Positions 31,818-43,400 of a DNA stretch of 53,383 nt are shown in pieces; the first letter of the stretch is position 1; each line of letters starts with the position of its first letter. The notes under the pieces are model-generated. The model did not search any database. It was not told the origin of the DNA and worked only from the letters and a program-made list of their open reading frames with translations. This DNA is from Vitrella brassicaformis (Eukaryota; Sar; Vitrellaceae): positions 8,289 to 61,671 of the forward strand of contig CDMY01000347.1 of assembly GCA_001179505.1 (NCBI GenBank). Reading direction: 5' to 3'. Position numbers and translations under genes: made by a program.

Positions 31818-34800
31818 ATGGAGGCATGCACGCCTCCCAGCATCGTAACGAATGCATCAGGTCAACCCACGCTGACATAAAGATGCATTCGAATGCGTTG
31901 TGTGCGGTGTATATGCAGGTGCGAGGAGGCTGCCTGGCGCCATCAACACCAGTGAAGCCGTCGACCCGCCGTCCGCGCGCTCCATCCCAACCCCCAGGCC
32001 GCCACAAGAGGAAATCCCGATCGCAGAGGTGAGGAGGAATGTGCCATAGCCACAGGATGCCTGCAGGAGGAGTTGGGACGCATCATGCATGCCACATTGG
32101 ATGTGTGGATTGGCTGCATTGCAGCCGATACAGACGGGATGGCTATGGAAGAGGAACGTTCGGAGCGGTCGGTGGAAGCGGCGTTGGGTCATACTCACTG
32201 CTGCCGACATCATGACCTTCGCCGACCAGGTAGGTCGGGCATCTCATCTCATCTCCACACTCCCACCCAACACACGCACATGAGTGTGCATGTTGTGTCG
32301 CTGGTATGTATCTTCCGTCCCTCCCTGGCTTTGCTTGCTTTGTGTTGCACAGAATCTGATAGCACAGACCCGCTCCCTCTCTCTCAAGCCCACCACACAG
32401 ACGGTAGCGATCGAATCGTCGGACCACCATCAGCAGCTCCTGCCGTCGGAGGTTTTGGGTAGCTATGTGGCGGCAGGAGGTGGTGGTGATGATGAAGGCG
32501 ATGGTGGGCTGCCTCGCTGCGAGTTTGTGGTTCAGACGGATGATCGCAGTCTGCACCTGGCGGCTGAGAACGAGGAGGAACGGGACTACTGGACCATCGC
32601 CATTAGCAACGCCGGTCGGTCAGTCGTCACGATGATCCACATGGATGGATTGATGCTAATGTGTGTTGTCTGTCTGTGTGCTGCGTGTCAGTTGGGAGGA
32701 AGTGGATGGAGGATATGCCGCCGACAGGGGCAGCCAAGGAGGGAGGGGAGGGGGAGGGGGGGGCAGAGGAAGAGGGAGAGGGAGAGGGAGAGGCACCAGA
32801 GGACCTCCCAACCTCACTGCCCCCCGCACCACCACAACACGGCCAACACGATCAGCACGACCACTGTTGCCATCCTCATCCCCCGTCGCTCACCTGCCCC
32901 CCGTCAGCACGACACACACACAAAGACACAGCCGACCCCCAGCAGCATCAGCAGCACATGGACGCCCTCCTCTCCCCGCGCACCGGCACCGGCATCGGCA
33001 TCGGCATCGGCATCGGCATCGGCATGTCCTTCACGCAGCGCCATGAGGGCCCCCACCCTTACCCTCACCCTCACTCATTCTCCCCCGCGGAAAGCCCGCA
33101 GAGGCCGCCGAAGCCGCACCTCCTGCACCAAAAAAACAACTATAACACGCCCCACTTCGCAGTGCGGCTGGCGGGCGATGAAGAAGCTGGTGGAGAGGGT
33201 GGGGATGGTGGCGAGGGGGTGCGTGAGGGAGGGCTTGTTGATGGGAAGGAGGTCGATTCGGAGGACTCGTTGCTCAACGACGTTGCCGACCATGAGATCG
33301 ACTCGGCGCTCGTCATGGCTGCCGAAAGGAGGGGCGAGAGGGAGAGAGACCGGGCGGACAGGTTAGTGAGCAACGGGCATACACAGGGGGGGCGCCCCCC
33401 ATGCGATGCGTCCATCCCATTCCTATGTGGCATTAATGTGTGAGTGTGTGCAGGGAGCGTGAGAGAGCCGAGAGGGCCGAGAGCCGTCTGGCCGAGATAG
33501 AGGAGACCCGCCTGCACAACGAACGGACCGTAGAGACCATGGCTGGCGAAATGCGTGTGTTGGCCGAACAAGTGGATCTCCTGCAGAAGGTGCCCTGTCC
33601 ACCCCTCCCTCACACACACACACACACACAGACATGGTTATGGCATTGCTTTCAGACGGTTGACGAGCTTGACGCCGTGCGTAGCGAGAGCGTTCGGCGT
33701 GAAGAGGCCCTCACGGCTCTGCAGGGGGAGCTGGCGCGGGTCACCGAGGAGAAGGAAAACGTCGAGAGTGCTCTTAGAGGTGAGGGATGAGATTGGGTGT
33801 GTTGGATTATCCATCCATCCATCCATTTGTTTGTTGTCAGAGCTGGAGGCGTCTTACCGCCATGAGGTGTCTGGCCGCACCAGGGCCGCGGAGGAGCAAC
33901 ACAACGCACAAATAGAGCAGCTGGAAGCATCGCTCCAACAGGTACACACACCACACCCGCCCGTAGTATCCGAAGTCTGTGTGTCTGTCTGTCTGTCTGT
34001 CTGTGTCCAGGAGCGTGATCGCGTCACAGCTCTGGAAACCGAACGCCACGAGCTGATCCAGCAACTCGCCAACGACAAGCAAGAGGTACCCCCGCACCCC
34101 TCTCTGTGTGTGCGCCATGTGTCCCATCTGCCTGTGCAATGGTGCGATGCAGTCGGCCTCTCAGCTGTCCTCCCTGCGGGCCTCCCACGCGTCGATGCTC
34201 GCATCCTTGGAAGAGGCCAAGCAGCTGGCGGCCGTGAGGGAGCGGGAGTGCGAGGAGCTGCGTGGGCAGCTCGATGAGCTGCAGGAGAGCGCCGAGGCCT
34301 ACAGGCTCAGACTCGATGACGTGCAGCCCTTCACACAGCAGGTAGGTATAAATGTCATGTGGTTGGCCAGTCGGTCGGTCGCTATGGTGTGTGTTGGGGG
34401 TGTGGTGTGGTGTGTGGATGGATGAATGCTGTTGGTGTGTGAGTGTGTGTGTGTGTGTGCAGTTGTGTGAAGAGAAGACATTGCTCGAGCAAGAGCTGCA
34501 GGAGGCGCGCGAGCGGTGCCAGCAGCTCGACAGAGAAGCGGACGCCATCAACGAAAAGGCAAGCCAGCCAGCCAACCACACCCAACACCGCACCCACCCC
34601 GTCTGTATGTGTCTGTGTCTGTCTACCATATCTGTCAGAGGGAGGCTGCCGAGCTGCGCTACGAGGAGCTTGCGCGCGAGGCCCGTGAGCGGGAGGAGCA
34701 GAGCGGCCTGGAGGTGCATGAGCTGCAGCAGGCCATGCAGCAGATGCAGGAGGAACGGGTCTGCTTATCAGAGGCCCTTCTCAGACATCAAATGCAGGAC

Positions 34801-37267
34801 CGCATTGCCGGGGTGAGCCGAGCAGCTCGCGTGGCATGTGTGGCTCGTTGATGCATCCGTGTGTGTGCGTGTGTGTGGCCAGGGCGCATTGATGCGTGGA
34901 GGGCTAGGGAGTGGGGGAGGGTTGTTGGGGGCTCAGGTCTGGCCGACTCCCTCTCCCTCTCTCCCGCAGCAGCTGCAACCATCCGCCCCGCCGATAACAG
35001 ACCAGCTCATCGACCTGCACGAACGGACGTAGCCAACACACACAACACCGACACACAGCTGTGTGCACACATACGTGACGTGAATCGGGTGTGTGGTGTG
35101 TTCTCTGGGCACTTTCTCTCTGTCTGCCAGGCTGCTGGCGGCACTGCAGGCCGCCCTACAGGAGACCGAGCAGATGCGCACTGCCCGCCGCGGTGCATCG
35201 GACCGCCACAGCCCCCCACCGCCCCCATATGACGCTCTCTCGCCATCGAAGGAGAGCCACGCCGTCACCGCCCCAGCACCACAAGCACCACCTGAAGGCC
35301 ATCAAGAGCTCAGCGGGGTGGCCTCTCCGGTTAGGGCCCCCTGTGCCGTGGGTGGTGCTTTGGGTGGCTTGGTCAAGTCACTGACGCCCTCCTCGTTCGC
35401 GGATGGCGAGACCCAGAGCGACATACACGTCTTCCCATCTTCTCGGCTGATGGTGCCCGTGGTGCCCATGCCCCCCACCGCCGTGACCGCCACAACCAAC
35501 AGCACCAGCACACAGACGGAGAAGGAAGACGCAGCAGAGAAGGAGAGGTGTGTGCCCAGGAGTGTCAATCCGGAGCCTGATCGTCGCCCTCCTGCTGCTG
35601 GTGTTGCGGCTGGTGTTGTGGCTGGGGCGGCGCCATCGACCACCGTGCTGACGCAGGTGCCCTCTGGGAGTGAGGAGATGGAGATGTCTCTCAGCCCGCA
35701 TGACAATGACGCCTCCACCGGCACATTCACGCCTCCACCCTCACACCAACACCAGCACCAACAGCAACAGCAGCAATCGGATAACACCAAGACGCAGCAA
35801 GAGCCACAGAGACAGCCGCAGCCAGCACTGGAGCAGCAGCGGGCGAATGAGAAGCCAGAAGAGCCGGAGGGTGTGGGTGTGGGTGTGGGTGTGGAGGGGG
35901 CGGTGGTGGATTTCCGCACGCCAGACCGACGTCGCTCGCCGACACACACGGCGACGTTCGGGCAGCCGTCGCCCATCAAGGGAGGGGGCGAGGAGAGCCC
36001 TGCTGGTGCTGGCGGGCTGATCGCTCTACTCCCACCTCTGAATAACAATGGCGTCATGCCACGTCAGGTAAGGAGAGAAACATAACATGGGCGAAAGGAC
36101 AACAGCCGCTTCCTTATCTTCGTGTCGTGTGGAGCAGGACCGTCCCTGTGGTCATAGTCGTGGTGGCGAGGAGGCCTCCCCTTCCCAGCTGTCGGTCCTC
36201 ACAGCTGATGCCGACATCGACCGCTACGCAAAGGACCCCACCGCTCCCCACCAGCCCCCACACCACCACCCAGAGAAGCGGCCACATGTCACGGCAGCCG
36301 TCACCCTCGACCCCTTCGGCGATGACAACTTCGTCATGCCCACGGGCCTCAAGAGACACACCAACACCATGCCCTCTGCCAACAAGCGGCTGTTGGATGG
36401 AGAGGGAGGGGGAGAGGGAGAGGGCAGCCCACCCCCTCCCCCTCCCCCGCCCCCATCGGAGGCAGGCCTCGGCTCCCCCCGTCCAAGTCCCACAGACAGC
36501 CTGGCGAGGACGGCCAGGGGTGTGATTCCCCAGAAGATTCCGCAGTATCATCACACGTACGGCGGCAGCAGCAGGTTCGGAAGGGGCCGTGGTGGTGGTG
36601 GTGTGGCGGAGCTGCCCAAGTCGCCGCAGGAGCTGATGCGCCATAGGCGGTGGGCGGGACAGGCCCATACACATGGGGTCGGAGTGGGGGCGGGGCTGGG
36701 GGTGCCCGGCCATCCGCACCACCCACACACGCAGCAGCAGCAGCATAGCTACTATGGCATGGCGAGTAGAAGGGGGGGAGGAGGTGAGCAGCAGAGGCGG
36801 GGGATGGGCGTGGGTGTGGGTGTGGTGAGCGATGACGAGAGGGAGCAGGAGGATCTCGTGCAGACCGTACAGGTGCGCTGGAGAAGACATCATCTTTGTA
36901 ATTAATGCACACACATTGCATTCAATCAGGGTCTGAACGCCATGTGGCGGTCGGTGCTCGAGTCCCACGCCAAGAAGGGCCAGCAGCACCACTTGCTCAA
37001 CCCTATCACGCGCACATCGCCCCCAAGACGCCACACTGCCACATCAGGTCAGCCCACCAATGAGCGTCACACAACACAACACAACACAACACAAAACAAG
37101 GAGACCGTCCCCTCCTCTCCTTGTGTGTGCGTGCAGGTGCCGGACGTGTGCACTCGCCATGGCGGTCAAGCTGTTATCGGTCCGTTCCAGCGCCCATGTC
37201 GCCCTCTGTTATGCGCGGCGGCGGCGGTGGGAGTGGGGGTGCGGGCCCGGGAGGGGAAAGACTGTAG
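31818..37267 (+). CDS. Large PH-domain, coiled-coil, low-complexity protein
   Basis: Seventeen exons: 31818-31860, 31919-32028, 32125-32229, 32353-32614, 32692-33361, 33454-33589, 33656-33779, 33841-33941, 34011-34085, 34153-34341, 34463-34558, 34639-34812, 34883-35028, 35131-36067, 36138-36872, 36930-37047, 37137-37267; 1,383 aa. A pleckstrin-homology domain is near residues 50-170: IQTGWLWKRNVRSGRWKRRW, VILTAADIMTFADQ, then FVVQTDDRSLHLAAENEEER and DYWTIAISNA. It probably binds phosphoinositides or a protein partner at membranes. Exons 6-12 encode a long continuous coiled coil (about residues 390-695; ESRLAEIEETRLHNERTVE, LCEEKTLLEQELQEARERC). The C-terminal half is disordered, Pro/Gln/Gly-rich, with poly-Pro and Gly-Val runs. 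The intron after 34558 begins with GC. The short segment 34937-34969 could be a tiny intron but reads through. No close family recognised. Confidence 0.75.
32990..33026 (+). repeat. (GGCATC)n hexanucleotide repeat coding for Gly-Ile runs
   Basis: Five to six GGCATC units in gene 13, read as alternating Gly-Ile. Confidence 0.95.
34559..34638 (+). other. GC-AG intron in gene 13
   Basis: Donor AAG|GCAAGC, a strong GC-type donor; acceptor TGTCAG. It joins two coiled-coil exons in phase. Confidence 0.7.
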
Positions 37268-37555
37268 GACGGACGACTGCATACCTGTCTATGTGTATGC
37301 GCGTGGCGTGGACGTTTGTAAAGGCGTGCTCGTGCGTGTGTGCGTGTGTGGGGATTGTTGTAATTATCCGTCCATTGACTCATTCTCATGACTGCGGCCG
37401 TCAGGACTGTCTGTCTGTCTGTCTCACTCACAAATATGAATGACATCATGATGTCAACACGAAGAAGCTGGCACGACTCTCTCCTCATACACACGGGCCT
37501 CTCTCTCTCTCCCTCCGACACGCTGTGTCGTTGAGCGTATCTGTCACAATGAATG
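37268..37555. other. Convergent 3' flank between genes 13 and 14
   Basis: About 290 bp of non-coding sequence with (GTCT)n at 37410-37427. Nothing else recognised. Confidence 0.5.
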
Positions 37556-39044
37556 CTATCTCTCTCTCTCTGTGTCAATGTCCTGGTGGCCCACCACATA
37601 GCCATACGGCTGATGCTGCTGACTTGTCCGACCGCCCTCGCCCCCACGCACCACCACCCGGCCCCCCGACATGTGTGGCGGCCATCTGTCAACAAACGGG
37701 CTCTCCTCCCTGCTGCCGCCGCCGCCCAGAAACGGCTGACTGATGCCATTGTTGACATAAGTCACATCGACTCCAGCAGCAGTGGGCGACACGCCCCTGC
37801 TCAGCGATTGCGGCCTCCGCGTGCTATAGTGGTCCCTGCCACACACACACACACACACGCACACACTCACACACACGCATGAGAACCCCGCCCCACGCGC
37901 AGGCACACACACACATTCCGCGCCTTCGTTCTGTGTCTGACCAATGCTTGTTGATGTCTGTGTCGGAGATTCTATGCGGCGGGAGGGAGGGGGAAAACCG
38001 ACGCGCAGAGGGCGACGCAGAGGCCTCATCCTGCACATCAAGCCATCCATCCATCCATCCATCCATTCTTGCTTCTGGCAGCGTACCGCACTTACGTCTG
38101 CGTCAGCTCTGATGGACTGGTGCCGTTGGAAGTCGACGACGGTGTTGCGGAGCTCTTTGAGGAAGTAGACCACCCGCAGCAGCCGCAGCAGATCCCGCAC
38201 CACACGCAGCCCCAGCATCACCGTCTCAGCGTCACTCCCTGTGTCAGACAGGGAGGGTGGGGTCAATCAAACACACTCACTGCCATCAGTGTGAAGGGGC
38301 TAGCTTGGTGTGCAGACAGCGACTGACGCACCGACAGTCGTTTTGGTCTCGAAGGCGTATGTGACGACGGCGACCACGGAGATGAGCAGCACTATCGAGT
38401 CGAATTTGTGTTCGGTCGAGCCGATGAACGACCGCAGATTGTACCGCGACATCCGCAAGCGGAGGGCGAACTCTACAATCAACACCTGGAGGGACACACA
38501 CACACACACACACACACATCCAGGCAGACAGACAGACAGACAGAGAGCGAGTGGCTGACTGCGAGGATGAAGACATCGCCGAAGAAGAGGACATCCTCGT
38601 ACTCTTCATGCCCTGTTGACCTCTGCTCCTGCTGCTGCTGCGGTGGCAACAAAGGCTGCCGCCCATTCTCCCCCTCCCTCCGCTGCTGCCGCATCACGAG
38701 AACGTCCAGCACTATCATCACACCATTGATCAGACTCATGAACGCACTTCACACACACCACACACACACACACAGAGAAAACAAAGAACCAACACGGCGT
38801 CATGAGTAGGCATGTTCTGTATGTCTGTGTGTCTGTCTGTCTGTCTGTCTGTGTGTATGTGTGTGAGTGGCCACTTGAAGAAGATCTGGAAGACGAGGCA
38901 CTGTGTGGTGAAGCAGAGGCGCTTCAGGCTCTCGCCGATCTCGGCGTGCGGCTGCTCGACGGCCGCAGAGGCAGCCGCCTCTTGCGACGATGAGTTTGGC
39001 AGGACATCCGAGCTCTCTACCGCTGCCACGTAGCTGCTGTCCAT
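37556..39044 (-). CDS. Voltage-sensor-domain protein, Hv1 proton-channel-like
   Basis: Six exons: 38875-39044, 38560-38746, 38332-38485, 38096-38238, 37915-38030, 37556-37835; 349 aa. Four transmembrane segments are visible and no pore domain follows. S1 is SLINGVMIVLDVLVM, with an Asp at the place of the Hv1 selectivity Asp (VLD). S2 is VFILAVLIVEFALRL, with the conserved acidic residue. S3 is KFDSIVLLISVVAVVTY. S4 is LRVVRDLLRLLRVVYFLKEL, with four Arg. Between S1 and S2 lies a long Gln-rich loop. The C-terminal tail of about 120 residues is cytosolic, Ser/Arg-rich, without the coiled coil of animal Hv1. S4 lacks the Trp of the RxWRxxR signature, so proton selectivity is not assured. The alternative is a lone voltage sensor without conductance. 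The ATG at 39044 is the first in frame; an upstream exon is possible. Confidence 0.65.
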
Positions 39045-39248
39045 GGTCTTTTCGCCAGACTCAGAAGGGGAGGCGGATCGGCTCACTTGCAAGCTCACGT
39101 CCGAGATCGCGGGTCACGACAGGGACCCCCCTCCAAGGCGAGAACAGGGCAGGTGCACGCTTCGTTGCTGCCTGTGCGCCCGACGGCGGGATCTTTTCAG
39201 CTGCGCTGGCTGTTGTGAGGTGCGGCCGCCTCACTTCACTCCCCTGTG
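39045..39248. promoter_or_regulatory. Shared start region of genes 14 and 15
   Basis: The divergent starts are 204 bp apart. TTGCAAGCTC at 39088-39097 differs by one base from the TTGCGAGCTC seen at the gene 1/2 start region. Confidence 0.4.
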
Positions 39249-39767
39249 ATGGTGGCTCAGCGGTGGGCGTGGACGGCCGCCGGGGAGTTCCTGGCGTTCC
39301 GCCTGGGCCGCCTCTATGAAACCCTCTACTACTCACAGTAAGGCCTGACAGACTGGCAGACACTCATCCTGTGCTGATCTGCTGTGTGTGAGCTGTGCAG
39401 GTACAACAACAAGTACTGGATGGCCCTGATCATCCCTGGCTGGTTCTGCACGACCCGCTGGCGCGCCGAGCACCAGCTGCACTACTACGTCTTCATCGAC
39501 TCGGCCAACATCCTGCCCGACACGAGCAGCTGGCTGTGGGGCTCCTGGGGACAGGGCACCAAGTACTACCTCCCCGACAACGCCAAGGTCAAGGATCTGT
39601 ACAAGGCCGTCTATGGGGAGGACAAGAAGGTGCCATCGAATGTGCGTGCGGGGTGCCGGGGGCGGATGATGGATGACGACGACACTCTGGCGATGGCGGT
39701 GCACGCCTTCTGCAAGAGGGACCCCAAGATTCAGATCTGGGAGGAGGATGGGACCATCCACATGTGA
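39249..39767 (+). CDS. Conserved-looking 151-aa protein of unknown function
   Basis: Two exons, 39249-39337 and 39401-39767. It begins MVAQRWAWTAAGEFLAFRLG and is rich in aromatic residues: LYYSQYNNKYWMALIIPGWF, HQLHYYVFIDSAN, SSWLWGSWGQGTKYY. It has one hydrophobic stretch (WMALIIPGWFC) too short to be sure of a membrane span, and no signal peptide. The folded-looking composition and lack of low-complexity sequence set it apart from its neighbours and suggest a real conserved domain, but I cannot name one. The 63-nt intron joins CA|G to restore SQYNNKY. Divergent with gene 14. Confidence 0.65.
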
Positions 39768-40476
39768 TGATTGGGGGAGAGGTTTGGTGCCTTTGATGGT
39801 TCGTTCTGTTGTATGGCTGCTGTCCAGTGAGTGGTGCCTGATGTGTCTCTGAGTGATGGGTGAAGAGCTTCGTTTCCTTGCGAAGTGCCTTCACCCGTCA
39901 ATGCAGAGCGCGCAAGGCGCGACTCACGACGCAGCGGCTGGAGCTTTGCAGTGGCGTATTTCCCTGTGTCATGATGAGTGTGTGGATGGACTTCTCTTGA
40001 ATGCTGAGAAACCGTCCGTCTGACACACAGGTGAGTGCTTGCCGTGACATTGCTGTGAAGGCAAGATGACATCGTTTGGCTGACAGTGTCGCTTTGTGAC
40101 GTACAATGACCTTGGTTTGATGCACAAACACACTTACACAACAGACTGACATGAGAATAATGAATGTGCCTGTCCTGCCTGATGGGTCTTCCCATCTCAC
40201 GACCAACCAACGCCTGGCTGATAGATGCATCGACAATAAGCAAGGAAAGCCCAGTGGCTGACAACACACATGACACTAGCTGTCGATCAGCCAGAGCAGA
40301 CAGAATGAGTGAGTGAGCAAAGCTGCATGTGCCAGGAGCAGCAAAGTGCAGCGAAAGCGAATGAGAGTGAGAGAGAGATGCTACGTGAAAGGTGGACGAA
40401 AAGTGCAGCAAATCAGTGTTTTACACATGGCTACAGCTGGCTGGCTACCATTCCCTCCATCCCTCCATCTGTCAGT
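39768..40476. other. Convergent 3' flank between genes 15 and 16
   Basis: About 700 bp without a recognisable gene, RNA or repeat family; fewer microsatellites than the other flanks. Confidence 0.5.
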
Positions 40477-43400
40477 CTAGTACGCGTCGGGGGGCACATA
40501 ATCCTCCATCGAGAAGACCACTTTAGAAATGGGCGGCTTCTTCCTCTCTTTCTCATCATGGCCACCCCCCTTATCCCACGACCCACTCACCAACCAGAAA
40601 GGGTCACTCTCATCACCACCACCACTGCCCCTCCTCCCACCTCGCCCACCCCTCCCTCCCCTCTCCCCCTTGCCCTTGGTGCCTCTGGGAGGCGCCTGCC
40701 CTGATATCGACGGCAGCTCCTTTCCAGCAATCGAGCTTGATGAAGAACTGCCCTCCCAAGGAGAGACGGAAATGCTCAGCACCGACGGCCGCCTCACTGC
40801 AGCAGCCGCCCTGGGGGGTGACTGTCTTGGTGGCGAGTGGGAGGGGAGCGGTCGCAGCGCAGCGGCGAGCTGGTGCAGGGGGAAGTCGCGTGTGGGTGTG
40901 GGTGGGAAGACGGCAGCTGCTGGCCTGCAAAGGGGAGGGGGGATGGGTGTGGGGCGGTGGGTGGCTGGGGTGGTGGCTCGGCTGCCCCTGCTGAGAGGCC
41001 TGTCGGGTGTGGGCGTGGGTCTGTGTGTGGGGGCGTCGCTGATGCTGCTCGTGCGACGCCGGGGCAGCGGCGCTCGCTTGGCAAAGCGAGGAGCATGGGG
41101 CTTGACAAGATGCTCACCTGCAATACACACACATGATGACACAGACCCACAGGTGCGTGTGTGTATGTGCCCCTCTCAATCTCTCTATGGATGCACTGCA
41201 CTTGATTCGTACGTTGTTTGATTCGGTCGACTTCGTCTTTGGCTGTGGTGGCGATGTAGTCGAGGCTCTCCATCAGGTCGATGTAGGTGGGCTGCCGGCC
41301 CCCTCCCTCACCCACACCCTCCTGTGTTGGGGAGATCGGCACCGACGGGCGCGCACCGTCCTCGAGCAGCCGGTGCAAAGGCAGCTGCTCCTTGGCCATA
41401 CCCTGCGCCACCTGCAGACAACACACAGGGGTGGATAGATGGGATGGAGGCAAAGGGTGCCTGCTGATGGGTGTGTCTGTCGCCATCAATGGCTGGCTGA
41501 CCTGTTTGAGGTAAGAAGAGATGAGCTTGTCTCTCTTTCTTCTGGCGCAGAGGGCCGCCAGCCGCTCCTGCTCCCTCTCCCGATTCAACTGCACACCACA
41601 AGACAGCCACATGAAACCCACACACAACACAACACCAGACACGTCTCTGGTGCCAGCATCCCTCTCTCTCACCAGGTATCCCTCCTGAATCTGCCGCTGG
41701 GTCAGCTTGTGCATCGCGCGTTTCCTGTCGGCCTCCTCGGCGGCTCGCTTCTGCAGCGCGTCCCTCGCACACGCCTCTACCTGCCGCACCGTCCGCGCCT
41801 TGTCGCAGTTGGACCGGTGTGTCGACTCGCGCTCGTCACCTATCTCACGAAGCCGCAACCTGTGTGTGTGTGTGGAAGGCCCATCCATCCATCCATACAA
41901 CCAGAGAGAGGCGGTGGGGGGGATTCTTACGGACCCTCTTTCGAGTGCGTTGACTTGTTTGGCGAATCTGTTGACGAAGTCTGCCGTGGCGGCCGCGGCA
42001 GCCCTCTCCTCCCGCCGACGCTCAGACAACAGACGGGTCATCCGACGGGCGGTCTCCGTCTGCACACAGACATCAACATCAACATCAATCAGTCAAGCAG
42101 ATGGGTGTCTGTCCGTCCATCCACCAAGGTAAGGTACCTCAGCTTCGTGCTGGAAGGCGATGCCCTGTAGAGCGTCCCTCTCCTGGTTGAATGTCATGCG
42201 CCGCTCTCTGTTAGTCAGCCAGTCGGCGAAGGCGCGCTCGGCCTTGATGTGCTGCCGGGCCGCTCGCACGTTGCCCCAACTGGCAAGCCGCTCGGCGTCA
42301 CGCGCCGTGTGCTGCTCAAGGATGGTATAACGCTGCAGCAAACAAATGGGCAGTAAACAGGACGTGTGTGTGTGTGTGTGTGTGTGTGTGGAGATTGCCC
42401 CACTGCGCACCTCTTGGAAGGAGCCATATGCGGCCGCCGCGCCCATGAAGGCTATGAGTCTTCTCTCCCACTCGCTCTTGTAGAAGGGAGGCACCTTGAC
42501 GGGCCGCTCGCTCTCAAGCAGCACATCAGGGGCGGGGGATGGCCTCACCCGCACCCCCACACCCATCCTGCTCCCACTCGGCAGCTCCGCCAACTCAGAC
42601 AGATCAAGCCGCGGCACGTGCGGCCTCGTGATAGGTACGGGTGCCTCCAGCGGCTCTACAGGTGCCTCCTCTTCCTCTTCCTCTCCCTCTCCGTCACCCT
42701 CCTGTATCTCGCCCGCTGGCAGGGCCCTCTCGATCGACTGCATAAGGGAAGATTCCGTGAGGCTCATCTGCTGGGAGATGCTCACGCCCATTTCCTCCTC
42801 CATATGGAATCTGTCCGGCTGCTCTGCTGCCTCTCCCTCTCCCTCTCCCTCTGCCTCTAGCTCCTCTCGCCAGAGTGGGTGTGAGGGTGAGAGTTCCAGT
42901 GGGAGGCCACGCCTGTCGGCCTGCTGCACGTGTTGCTGCCGGATGGATGCGGGCGTGACGGGAGACATGTCGCCGGCGGCTGGAGGTGGGGTGGGGCTGC
43001 CGACGGCGGGGAATGACGATGTCGTGCCGCCCATCAACGCCCTGACACACACATAGACACACACATACAGAGAGAGCGGGAAGACTGCATGTGTGTGCGT
43101 CGACATCCGCTGACTTGATGGCTTCATCAGCGGGCAGTGCGTCCCCCCTGCTCCTTCTCAGCATGTGCCACCACATCTCCGCAGGCGGCATCACCACCCC
43201 CGCCTCTCGCTGCTCAGCGACATCCCCCAGCATCCCCGTCATGCCCCTCCCCCGCCTGATGGCCCTCCGCCTGACCTCCTCCACCATGCGCCTCCTCTCA
43301 GTGCCCAGGATGTACTTCTCGGTGCGGCCAAGCTGCGCGAGCACCTCCGGGTCGTCGTCGTCGCGCTGGTGGTCCTTGGTGATGGGCTTGAGGCCCAATA

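Noticed and set aside
34937-34969. 33-nt GT-AG intron in gene 13
   Set aside because: Too short for this genome's introns (about 50 nt or more), and the segment is open and in phase.
40529-41221. Plus-strand open frame opposite the last exon of gene 16
   Set aside because: Antisense shadow; Pro/Gly-rich because the true minus-strand exon is low complexity, and no start context or domain was found.
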